Assembly: GCA_903864515.1 (NCBI GenBank)
Contig: CAIPFZ010000051.1
Span: 1 to 22,881, forward strand
Direction of reading: 5' to 3'
DNA: 22,881 bases
Source: an uncultured bacterium
Lineage (GTDB): Bacteria > Patescibacteriota > Minisyncoccia > Phycocordibacterales > CAIZLB01
In this document: piece after piece, positions 15,863-22,160 of the stretch
Numbering within the stretch: the stretch's first letter is position 1
Layout: each line of letters opens with the position of its first letter
The notes under the pieces: model-generated
What the model was told of the DNA's origin: nothing
Database searches by the model: none
What the model saw: only the letters and a program-made list of their open reading frames with translations
Position numbers and translations under genes: made by a program

Positions 15863-16975
15863 TTATTTGACACCAGCTGAATCATTATCTACTTCCGTAT
15901 GTCCTGCTTCGTTTGTCGATGGATAATAAGTGGCACTTGAATCTTGGTAATTTGCTTTGTATAATTTTTTCGCCTCATCTATTTCAGCCTGTAGGGTTGG
16001 CTCTATTATACTATGCGCTTCATGTTCAGTTGTTCCAGGATCGTCGTATAAAATTTGATCATAAACAAACCTTTTATCTATGCCTGTCTGAGACGCTACG
16101 ATTGATACTGTAAAATCTTCACACAGGCTCTTTATCATGCTAATTGTTGTTTTTTCATTATATTGTAAAGCATGAGATACTTCAGCAACATACTGTCTTG
16201 TTATATTTGATGAAGTTAAAGCTTCTGGTTTAATATACATTGTATGAGTGTTTGTCACATAGAATGCTCTGTTATGTGCACCGCCTATCTCTGAGGTATT
16301 TTCTGTAACACTCCATTTAACATATGGACTACCAGACCTTTTTTCTTGCTCCCAAATTACTGAATATAATTCATCTGAATAAACAGATCCACTTAAAATG
16401 ATATCTAACTCATCAGGATAATACAGTGAGTTAGTAGTTTGTATATATAAATTTTTAACCTCTTGTAGATCCCAATTTTTAATATTCTCTGGTATTGGAA
16501 TTTTGCAGTCTTCGCAAGATTTTACAGTTATACCTATGGCTATATTTAACTTTTCTTTTTCAGTAAAAGGTTCTTTGCCGCAAAGTGCATTTATAATATG
16601 AGTAGTTTCTGGATCTTCATGTTTGTATTCTTTGTGTTTAGAAGTTATTCCATCAATATTTTCTTCCACTTCTATCTCTGTCACTTTGTCTCTATGAGCT
16701 TCTTTAATTTTTATACCTTGTATTGCAGTACCAAGAATAATACCACTGATGGATCCAAGTAGTGTGTTTTTTACAAGTTGAACCCTCTTGGCACCTTCAT
16801 TGCATTTGAGTAGTACTCTCGCTAGAATATCTGCAATTCTTCCTCCTATGTTTTCATGGTTAGATGACTTTTCTATATCGAGCTGATGCTTCAGTGCCCC
16901 AATTTCTTCTTGTGTTTTTTCTGCATCTGTTTTTTCAATAATGTTATCTTCGATTAGTTTTGGGACTTCATTCAT
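15863..16975 (-). CDS. Unknown membrane-associated protein with zincin-like but altered motif
   Basis: A 370-residue protein. Residues 1-60 are polar and helical, about 69-88 (NTLLGSISGIILGTAIQGI) is one membrane segment, and the rest is probably outside. Residues 260-270 read RQYVAEVSHAL, which resembles the helix of HEXXH peptidases but has Ala in place of the first His. GTTEHEAH at 314-321 follows about 50 residues later and looks like a conserved second motif. A peptidase ancestry is inference only. It ends two bases from the convergent sugar transferase. TAAGAT (minus strand, 16982-16987) lies six bases before the ATG and may be its -10. Confidence 0.65.
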   Translation of the reverse strand: MNEVPKLIEDNIIEKTDAEKTQEEIGALKHQLDIEKSSNHENIGGRIADILARVLLKCNEGAKRVQLVKNTLLGSISGIILGTAIQGIKIKEAHRDKVTEIEVEENIDGITSKHKEYKHEDPETTHIINALCGKEPFTEKEKLNIAIGITVKSCEDCKIPIPENIKNWDLQEVKNLYIQTTNSLYYPDELDIILSGSVYSDELYSVIWEQEKRSGSPYVKWSVTENTSEIGGAHNRAFYVTNTHTMYIKPEALTSSNITRQYVAEVSHALQYNEKTTISMIKSLCEDFTVSIVASQTGIDKRFVYDQILYDDPGTTEHEAHSIIEPTLQAEIDEAKKLYKANYQDSSATYYPSTNEAGHTEVDNDSAGVK

Positions 16976-16981
16976 ATCTTT

Positions 16982-16987
16982 ATCTTA
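16982..16987 (-). promoter_or_regulatory. Candidate -10 of the 15863-16975 gene
   Basis: Minus-strand TAAGAT ends six bases before the ATG at 16975. It has no TG extension and only a weak -35, so support comes mainly from the same spacing seen at other genes here. Confidence 0.35.
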
Positions 16988-17022
16988 GTACTACTGTGTA
17001 TTTAGGTAAAACAAGGGTTTTG

Positions 17023-17451
17023 TTATTTTTTCTTTTTAATCTCACTCGTATCATTCAATCCATTCTTATTATCAAGATCCACTTTCAGCGCCCGCACCTC
17101 ATCTCTTATATGCTTCAATGTAATCACCTCCTCTTCAATAATTTCCTCCGTTCTATCTTCCACTTGCTTTTCATGTCTTAAGCCTGAAATAATAATTTTC
17201 TCTCCAACAAAAACAGAAACCATGAGACCCATCAGCATTAGCGCTAGTGTTGAGAAAACGATTTGATTTGGTCCATATAGAAACCAGTGTAGAAATGGAT
17301 TTCTTGTGGAAAGTATGTCTGCAGTTTCCCAAACTCCTCGCCAAAATAGAACTACAAATACTCCACCTAGAAATGCATAAAACAGGGGATGTTTTGCTAA
17401 GTGTTCTCTTACATAATCTTCAAGTTTATCAAATGCTTTTAAAATTCTCAT
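17023..17451 (-). CDS. Small membrane protein with C-terminal coiled coil, unknown function
   Basis: A 142-residue protein with two membrane helices (about residues 24-44 FYAFLGGVFVVLFWRGVWET and 63-84 IVFSTLALMLMGLMVSVFVG) joined by a loop with STRNPFLHWFLYGPN. They are followed by a charged helical tail (KQVEDRTEEIIEEEVITLKHIRDEVRAL) likely to form a coiled coil, and a lysine-rich end. I recognise no named family. It starts ten bases after the stop of the DHFR-like gene on the same strand, so they are probably one operon, although no functional link is obvious. Confidence 0.7.
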   Translation of the reverse strand: MRILKAFDKLEDYVREHLAKHPLFYAFLGGVFVVLFWRGVWETADILSTRNPFLHWFLYGPNQIVFSTLALMLMGLMVSVFVGEKIIISGLRHEKQVEDRTEEIIEEEVITLKHIRDEVRALKVDLDNKNGLNDTSEIKKKK

Positions 17452-17461
17452 TTTTTTTATA

Positions 17462-17977
17462 TTAATTATTTATTACTTTATATTCTGTAAAAATTGTTCC
17501 CCCTTCTGTTTTTTCCAAATCAATTAACTCCAGCTTAATATCTAAATCTTCTTTAAAAATATTCATTCCTGATCCAAAAAGAATCGGTTCAGTTGTTAAA
17601 TATATTGTATCAACTAATCCAGATTTAATAAACATCGTATAAATAGTACTTCCTCCACATATTGCCACTTCATCAAATCCACGAGCTTCAAGATTTTTAA
17701 TTAAATCTACTGGAGCTAGATTTGTATATTCAACTACTCCTTCAATATTTTTTTTTACAGCATCAACCTCGGGGGAGTATACAATATGTAATCTATCTTT
17801 TAAAGGAGATGGGAATGTTTGAAATGTATTTAGTCCCATCACCATAACCCTAGCTTTCTTTGTAATATCTATGAAGCGCTTTTTATCCTCTTTGCTGGTC
17901 CAGACAGCTAGGTGTGAACTATTCTTTGCAATAAATCCATCTGCCGTTTGAGCTACTATTATAAAGGTTTTAATCAT
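17462..17977 (-). CDS. Dihydrofolate reductase family protein
   Basis: A 171-residue protein of the DHFR/RibD-C fold, which reduces dihydrofolate (or a pterin/flavin precursor) with NADPH. Landmarks in order: MIKTFIIVAQTADGFIA, then W26 with D31 five residues later (WTSKED), the spacing of the W22-D27 pair in E. coli DHFR, then ARVMVMGLNTFQTFP, and CGGSTIYTMFI (107-117) at the NADPH site. I chose the ATG at 17977 because the family begins with this strand; an upstream ATG at 18040 would add 21 unrelated residues running through the divergent promoter. With thymidylate synthase and SHMT close by, a role in recycling dihydrofolate is likely, but RibD-C-type reductases look similar. Confidence 0.82.
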   Translation of the reverse strand: MIKTFIIVAQTADGFIAKNSSHLAVWTSKEDKKRFIDITKKARVMVMGLNTFQTFPSPLKDRLHIVYSPEVDAVKKNIEGVVEYTNLAPVDLIKNLEARGFDEVAICGGSTIYTMFIKSGLVDTIYLTTEPILFGSGMNIFKEDLDIKLELIDLEKTEGGTIFTEYKVINN

Positions 17978-17984
17978 ATTGGAA

Positions 17985-17993
17985 ATGATACCA
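17985..17993 (-). promoter_or_regulatory. Extended -10 of the DHFR-like gene
   Basis: Minus-strand TGGTATCAT ends seven bases before the ATG at 17977. It lies head to head with the extended -10 of the divergent dCMP deaminase gene, only four bases away. Confidence 0.55.
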
Positions 17994-17997
17994 TATT

Positions 17998-18006
17998 TGG
18001 TATAAT
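17998..18006 (+). promoter_or_regulatory. Extended -10 of the dCMP deaminase gene
   Basis: TGGTATAAT, a near-perfect extended -10, ends six bases before the ATG at 18013, predicting a leaderless mRNA. ATACCA (17988-17993) and TGGTAT (17998-18003) form an inverted repeat shared with the opposite promoter. Confidence 0.65.
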
Positions 18007-18012
18007 TGGGGT

Positions 18013-18606
18013 ATGAAGAAACCAACATTAAAAAAAGCAAAGACTACAAAAAGAGGGAATAAAAAAGAACCAAAGGTTGAAGTGAATAAAGCTTTAAAGG
18101 AAAGAATGCTTGAGATTATAAGCGGACGCCAAACTTGGGATGAATACTTTTTGGAAATAATGAAAGCTGTTGGAGGAAGAGGAACTTGTGACAGAGGAAG
18201 ATCTGGATGTGTCATTGTAAAAGATAGAAGACTTATATCAAGTGGTTATGTTGGTTCTCCTGCTAGATGTAAACACTGTGATGAAGTTGGTCATGAAATG
18301 CATACGGTAATTAAAGAAGATGGAACAGAATCAAGACATTGCATCAGAACTTCTCATGCGGAAGAGAACGCAATTGTTCAGGCGGCAAAAGTTGGAATCT
18401 CAACTGATGGAGCGACACTGTATTGTAAGATGTCCCCATGTTACACTTGCGCAAAAATGATTATTAATGCAGGTATAATAAAAGTCATAGCTTTGAATGA
18501 TTATCATGCTGGTGCAAGAACAAGAGAAATATTTAATGAAGCTGGAATTGAATATATTTTAGTAAACAATAAGTTAGAAGAGTACCCTGATTCAGTTAAA
18601 AAATAA
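18013..18606 (+). CDS. dCMP deaminase (ComEB-like zinc deaminase)
   Basis: A 197-residue cytidine/deoxycytidylate deaminase that converts dCMP to dUMP, the substrate of thymidylate synthase. The catalytic motif is SHAEENAIVQA with zinc ligand H115 and proton-shuttle E117, and PCYTCAKMI supplies the two cysteine ligands C143 and C146. The upstream segment GTCDRGRSGCVIV, with a CKHC pair and nearby His residues, resembles the extra zinc-binding region of ComEB/dCMP deaminases and favours dCMP over free cytidine. An extra N-terminal stretch of about 25 lysine-rich residues is unusual. It is followed ten bases later by a kinase gene and diverges from the DHFR-like gene. Confidence 0.93.
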   Translation: MKKPTLKKAKTTKRGNKKEPKVEVNKALKERMLEIISGRQTWDEYFLEIMKAVGGRGTCDRGRSGCVIVKDRRLISSGYVGSPARCKHCDEVGHEMHTVIKEDGTESRHCIRTSHAEENAIVQAAKVGISTDGATLYCKMSPCYTCAKMIINAGIIKVIALNDYHAGARTREIFNEAGIEYILVNNKLEEYPDSVKK

Positions 18607-18616
18607 TTAAAAAAAT

Positions 18617-19180
18617 ATGGCAAAAATAATAATCGGACTCGTTGGTCCCATGGCGAGTGGTAAGGAAGTGACAAAAAAATACATAGAAGAAAAATACAAT
18701 GCAAAGAGTTGTAAATTCTCTACAATCCTACGTGATGTTTTGGACAGACTTTTTGTTGATAAAAGCAGAGAGAATCTATCTGCAATTTCCATGTCTCTTC
18801 TTGATACATTTGGTCAGGACTTATTAGCAAAAGTCATTGCAAGAGATTCGCTAGCGCACGAGGCGGATGTTGTTGTAATTGATGGGGTTAGGAGAGACTC
18901 TGATATTGTGTACCTTATGAATCTACCTAACTTCTATTTGGTTGCAATAGATGCAAAGCTTGAAACTAGATACAAAAGAATGGTCCTCCGGAATGAAAAT
19001 GTAGGGGACTCGCAAAAAACACTTGAACAATTTGAGGCAGAACATCAACTGGGAACAGAGACTCAAATTCCAGGAGTTATGAAAGAAGCAAAATTCTCAA
19101 TAGATAATACAGAGGATGGATTTGAACATCTATATGAAAAGATAGATAAGATGATGGGGGAGATAACTAAACAGCAATAG
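18617..19180 (+). CDS. P-loop kinase, deoxynucleoside monophosphate kinase-like
   Basis: A 187-residue P-loop NTPase. The Walker A motif is GPMASGKE (residues 10-17); an acidic residue follows the lysine, as in phage deoxynucleotide monophosphate kinases, which have GKD, where most kinases have Ser or Thr. FSTILRDVLDRLF, LLDTFGQDLLAKVIARD and VVVIDGVRRDSDIVYL (about 82-97) follow in the order of that family (base-binding part, then an Asp-rich strand and an Arg-containing lid, RYKRMVLRNEN). It may phosphorylate dTMP or another dNMP. That role is inferred from fold and position between dCMP deaminase and thymidylate synthase; dephospho-CoA-kinase-like enzymes are the main alternative. Its last 14 bases overlap the convergent thyA gene. 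Confidence 0.75.
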   Translation: MAKIIIGLVGPMASGKEVTKKYIEEKYNAKSCKFSTILRDVLDRLFVDKSRENLSAISMSLLDTFGQDLLAKVIARDSLAHEADVVVIDGVRRDSDIVYLMNLPNFYLVAIDAKLETRYKRMVLRNENVGDSQKTLEQFEAEHQLGTETQIPGVMKEAKFSIDNTEDGFEHLYEKIDKMMGEITKQQ

Positions 19181-20102
19181 GTGCTTTAATTGCATCGTGT
19201 GGTTCATACCCAACAAGTTCAAAGTCTTCTATTTTAAAATCAAATAAATCCTTTACTTCAGGATTAATTTTAACCGTTGGAAGCTTTCTAAAATCTCTTG
19301 AGAGTTGTTCCTTAACTTGATCAAAGTGATTAGAATAAATATGAGTATCTCCTCCTGTCCAGATAAACTCATGTGGAGTGTAACCTGTAGCTTGTGCTAC
19401 CATCATTAGAAGTAGTGAATAACTTGCAATGTTAAATGGAACACCTAAGAATGTATCACAACTTCTTTGATACAATTGTAGTGACATCTTTCCGTTCAGT
19501 ATTTTAAATTGGAACAAACAGTGGCACGGTGGAAGACCAGCTTTTGCCATTTCATCAATATCAGCTGGGTTCCATGCAGAGACAATTAATCTTCTTGAAT
19601 CAGGGCTAGATTTTATTTGTTCAATTATTTTTGCTAATTGATCAATGTAGGCCATCTTTCCTTCAGCGTCTCTCTTGTGATCTGGCCATGAACGCCATTG
19701 ATATCCATAGACTGGTCCTAGGTCTCCATACTTTTTATTAAATTCTTCGTCAGTAAGAATCTTTTCTGTAAATTCTTTTATTCCAGTTTTCCATTCTTCA
19801 CTTCCTGTTCCTGGGATTGGTAAACCTTCTGCTTTTAGATACCACTTGTATGGCCATTCATCCCAGATATGATTGTTGTTTTCAAGAAGAGTTTTCAATT
19901 TTGTATCACCTTTTATAAACCAAAGTAATTCACTTAAGATTAATTTAAATGGAACTTTTTTTGTTGTTAGTAATGGGAACCCATCTTCTAGATTAAATCT
20001 CATTTGATGTCCAAAAATAGCGCGGGTTCCAGTGCTGGTTCTGTCTGTTGTATCCTCTCCTTCATTCATGATTTTAGTCAGCAGTTCATGGTATTGTTTC
20101 AT
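19167..20102 (-). CDS. thyA: Thymidylate synthase ThyA
   Basis: Makes dTMP from dUMP using methylenetetrahydrofolate, releasing dihydrofolate. The catalytic cysteine is C193 in LPPCHCLFQF. Other invariant parts are DRTSTGT (20-26), the phosphate-binding SRRLIVSAWNP (169-179), QRSCDTFLGVPFNIASY and GDTHIYSNH. The 311-residue length reflects an insertion at about residues 85-125, as in Lactobacillus-type enzymes, compared with 264 residues in E. coli. The ATG is preceded at six bases by TATAAT. It is divergent from glyA and convergent with the kinase gene, overlapping it by 14 bases. Production of dihydrofolate implies a need for the DHFR-like enzyme encoded nearby. Confidence 0.98.
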   Translation of the reverse strand: MKQYHELLTKIMNEGEDTTDRTSTGTRAIFGHQMRFNLEDGFPLLTTKKVPFKLILSELLWFIKGDTKLKTLLENNNHIWDEWPYKWYLKAEGLPIPGTGSEEWKTGIKEFTEKILTDEEFNKKYGDLGPVYGYQWRSWPDHKRDAEGKMAYIDQLAKIIEQIKSSPDSRRLIVSAWNPADIDEMAKAGLPPCHCLFQFKILNGKMSLQLYQRSCDTFLGVPFNIASYSLLLMMVAQATGYTPHEFIWTGGDTHIYSNHFDQVKEQLSRDFRKLPTVKINPEVKDLFDFKIEDFELVGYEPHDAIKAPIAV

Positions 20103-20108
20103 TCTTCA

Positions 20109-20114
20109 ATTATA
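20109..20114 (-). promoter_or_regulatory. -10 element of thyA
   Basis: Minus-strand TATAAT, a perfect consensus -10, ends six bases before the thyA ATG at 20102. No convincing -35 is visible. Confidence 0.6.
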
Positions 20115-20127
20115 GTACTTTTTTGAG

Positions 20128-20137
20128 TAGTATACTA
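20128..20137. repeat. 10-bp palindrome between thyA and glyA
   Basis: TAGTATACTA is its own reverse complement and lies between the two divergent promoters, upstream of both -10 elements. It could be an operator, or chance in AT-rich DNA. Confidence 0.3.
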
Positions 20138-20140
20138 GAT

Positions 20141-20167
20141 TTGACTTTTTACCGGATTTGATACAAT
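20141..20167 (+). promoter_or_regulatory. glyA promoter (-35 and extended -10)
   Basis: TTGACT (20141-20146) and TACAAT (20162-20167), with TGA directly before the -10, form an extended promoter with a 15-base spacer. The -10 ends six bases before the ATG at 20174, predicting a leaderless mRNA. Confidence 0.65.
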
Positions 20168-20173
20168 TAAAAT

Positions 20174-21448
20174 ATGAAAGACACCCAAATACAAAAATTA
20201 TTGACGGAGGAGAGGAATCGTCAAAAGAAAGTTATCAATTTAATTGCATCGGAAAATATTGTATCCAGTGACGTACTTGAGGCGTTAGGGTCAGAGCTTA
20301 CAAACAAATATTCAGAAGGATATCCTGATAAAAGATATTATGGTGGAAATGAGGTGGTTGATAAGGTGGAGAAACTTGCGCAAGATAGGGCTTTGAAGTT
20401 ATTTGATCTCTCACCTGAAGAATGGGTTGTTAACGTTCAACCACTCTCTGGCTCTCCTGCAAACCTTGCAGTGTACCTTGCTCTTGTTCCTCAAGGGGGA
20501 AAAGTGATGGGAATGTCACTCTCACATGGTGGTCATCTAACTCATGGTCACAAAGTTTCTGCAACAGGAAAATTTTGGCAACAAATTGCATATGGTGTTG
20601 ATGAAAAGACTGAGATGATAAATTATGAAGAGGTGAAAAAGTTAGCTTTAGCAGAAATGCCAAACATAATTGTGTGTGGCTTTACTGCATATCCTAGAAT
20701 TGTTGATTTTAAAAAGTTTAGAGAAATCACTGATGCAGTTTCAATTCTAAGAAAAAAGGCAAAACTAACGCCTGCAATTTTAATGTGTGACATGTCTCAC
20801 TTTGCAGGTCTTGTTGCTGGCAAACAATATACATCTCCATTTGAATTTGCAGATGTTATCACCACTACGGTTCATAAAACATTACGTGGTCCACGTGCAG
20901 CAATGATTTTTTCAAGAAAGGACAGAGTTGTTAAAGGAGAAAAATTAGCAAGTGGTAAGATGGGAAAGGATCAAACTTTTGGTGAGTTAATAGATAAAGC
21001 AGTTTTTCCTGGTCTCCAAGGTGGGCCACATAATAATCAAATTGCAGCTGTTGCCGTTGCACTTAAGGAGGCAAAAGATCCATCGTTTAAAAAATATGCG
21101 TTGCAAGTTAAGAAGAATGCAAAAGTTTTGGCGGATGAGCTGATGAAATTAGGGTGGCACGTTGTATCTGGCGGAACGGATAGCCACTTAGTCTTAGTTG
21201 ATGTTTGGATGGGAGGAGTGAAAAATGAAAAGGGAGCAGGGGGTGTAACGGGAGAGGATGCCTCAATTGCACTTGAAAAAGTTGGAATCATTGTAAATAA
21301 AAATACAATTCCTGGGGAAATGAGAAGCGCTTTTGATCCATCAGGTATCAGACTCGGTTCAGCTGCTGAAACAACGAGAGGAAAAGTTGAGAAGGATTTC
21401 ATAAATATTGCAAAGAAAATTGATAAGGTTTTGAAAGAATTAAATTGA
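20174..21448 (+). CDS. glyA: Serine hydroxymethyltransferase
   Basis: PLP enzyme that converts serine and tetrahydrofolate to glycine and methylenetetrahydrofolate, the one-carbon donor for thymidylate synthase. The PLP lysine is K235 in TTVHKTLRGPR. Other landmarks are LIASENIVS (23-31), EGYPDKRYYGG (48-58), SGSPANLAVY (92-101), SHGGHLTHGHKVS (117-129) and CDMSHFAGLVAG (205-216). At 424 residues it is full length. It is divergent from thyA and shares an intergenic region of 71 bases with it, so the two enzymes that run in sequence could be controlled together. A -10 element lies six bases before the start. Confidence 0.98.
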   Translation: MKDTQIQKLLTEERNRQKKVINLIASENIVSSDVLEALGSELTNKYSEGYPDKRYYGGNEVVDKVEKLAQDRALKLFDLSPEEWVVNVQPLSGSPANLAVYLALVPQGGKVMGMSLSHGGHLTHGHKVSATGKFWQQIAYGVDEKTEMINYEEVKKLALAEMPNIIVCGFTAYPRIVDFKKFREITDAVSILRKKAKLTPAILMCDMSHFAGLVAGKQYTSPFEFADVITTTVHKTLRGPRAAMIFSRKDRVVKGEKLASGKMGKDQTFGELIDKAVFPGLQGGPHNNQIAAVAVALKEAKDPSFKKYALQVKKNAKVLADELMKLGWHVVSGGTDSHLVLVDVWMGGVKNEKGAGGVTGEDASIALEKVGIIVNKNTIPGEMRSAFDPSGIRLGSAAETTRGKVEKDFINIAKKIDKVLKELN

Positions 21449-21476
21449 TTGAGTAAAATAGGTATAAGTGTATACT
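21449..21476 (+). promoter_or_regulatory. Candidate promoter of the 21610 gene
   Basis: TTGAGT (21449-21454) and TATACT (21471-21476) are 16 bases apart, directly after the glyA stop. Transcription from about 21483 would give a leader of about 127 bases containing the 17-bp hairpin. Confidence 0.5.
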
Positions 21477-21500
21477 TTTAATCAGAATAGTTTTTTCTAA

Positions 21501-21559
21501 TCGCCATAGCCAAAAGATTCTCATCATTAAACAGGATGTGTGTCTTTTGGCTATGGCGA
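21501..21559 (+). repeat. 17-bp perfect inverted repeat in the leader of the 21610 gene
   Basis: The arms 21501-21517 and 21543-21559 (TCGCCATAGCCAAAAGA and its exact reverse complement) enclose a 25-base loop. Within the loop CATC (21522-21525) pairs with GATG (21535-21538), extending the helix after a four-by-four internal loop. No T-run follows on either strand, so it is not a standard intrinsic terminator. A regulatory leader or small-RNA structure is more likely. Confidence 0.85.
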
Positions 21560-21609
21560 CGGGTGTCGCTTCTGGCAGTTTCAGGAAACTCAATTAGAAA
21601 GATTAAGGT

Positions 21610-22077
21610 ATGAATAAGTTAAATATTTCAATGTTTGTGTGTGGTGGACTCAATCGCTCTGCTGTGATTGGTGGTCTTCATTACAATCTTGGATTGTTTG
21701 GGATTGCAGATTTGAGTAATGATCCAGACTCTTCAAAGCTGTGCGGTTCATCTAGGGCTTCTCAAGATAAAGTGTTTTTTGATGATTTGGTTTGCTCATT
21801 GGGTAATTTCAATAAAACAGAAGACAGTAATATCATTTGGGAAAGGTCTGATTCCAGCCACCTGGATAAGCTATTTAATCTAGGTCGCAGGTCTTATGTT
21901 TTGGGGCAACGCAATTTTATTGTTGCAACATCTCCTGTTGCTTGCGATGGAAGATTTCATGTCTCGCGTTGGAGGGGGGATTCTAATATTAAAGAGGTAG
22001 TTCCTCTTCGTGAAGTTTCCTTATCCAACACTTTGTTTTTGATGATTAGTAGGTCTGTTTCTCTCTCTACTGCGTAA
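21610..22077 (+). CDS. Unknown 155-residue protein with a phosphatase-like N-terminal loop
   Basis: A soluble protein I do not recognise. The N-terminus, ISMFVCGGLNRSAVIGGL, resembles the first strand and P-loop of low-molecular-weight tyrosine phosphatases and arsenate reductases (FVCxGNxCRSxxA), but the loop is C-x4-R rather than C-x5-R. The usual later catalytic DP motif is not apparent, so a phosphatase function is doubtful. The rest contains GRRSYVLGQRNFIVATSPV and VPLREVSLSNTLFLM. It has its own promoter, a long hairpin leader and a strong terminator, so it is a separate transcription unit between glyA and dut. The gene's reality is supported by that framing and by its open frame, not by homology. 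Confidence 0.6.
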   Translation: MNKLNISMFVCGGLNRSAVIGGLHYNLGLFGIADLSNDPDSSKLCGSSRASQDKVFFDDLVCSLGNFNKTEDSNIIWERSDSSHLDKLFNLGRRSYVLGQRNFIVATSPVACDGRFHVSRWRGDSNIKEVVPLREVSLSNTLFLMISRSVSLSTA

Positions 22078-22100
22078 CTCAAAATAAGTATCTACTTTTA

Positions 22101-22146
22101 CTCCGCTGTAGCCCTTTTGTGGCACAGCGGGGTTTTGTTTTTTTGT
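22101..22146 (+). terminator. Intrinsic terminator of the 21610 gene
   Basis: CTCCGCTGT (22101-22109) pairs with ACAGCGGGG (22124-22132), and after one bulged A, GCC (22111-22113) pairs with GGC (22121-22123), with a short loop. TTTTGTTTTTTT follows directly. It is the strongest terminator in the window. Confidence 0.88.
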
Positions 22147-22152
22147 GATAAT
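22144..22152 (+). promoter_or_regulatory. Candidate extended -10 of dut
   Basis: TGTGATAAT ends eight bases before the dut ATG at 22161 and overlaps the T-run of the preceding terminator. Confidence 0.45.
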
Positions 22153-22160
22153 ATAAATAC

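Noticed and set aside
17010..17040. AAAAC-AAGG-GTTTT hairpin with T-rich tail on the plus strand
   Set aside because: It would terminate plus-strand transcription, but no plus-strand gene ends nearby; the T-rich tail is the lysine-coding end of the minus-strand gene.
17978..18040. Upstream extension of the DHFR-like protein
   Set aside because: The added 21 residues have no counterpart in the family and the DNA holds both divergent promoters and the deaminase start.
21501..21559. Reading the 17-bp inverted repeat as an intrinsic terminator for glyA
   Set aside because: No T-run follows it on the plus strand, and the minus strand continues with an A-rich stretch. The T-run at 21491-21496 lies before the hairpin, not after it.
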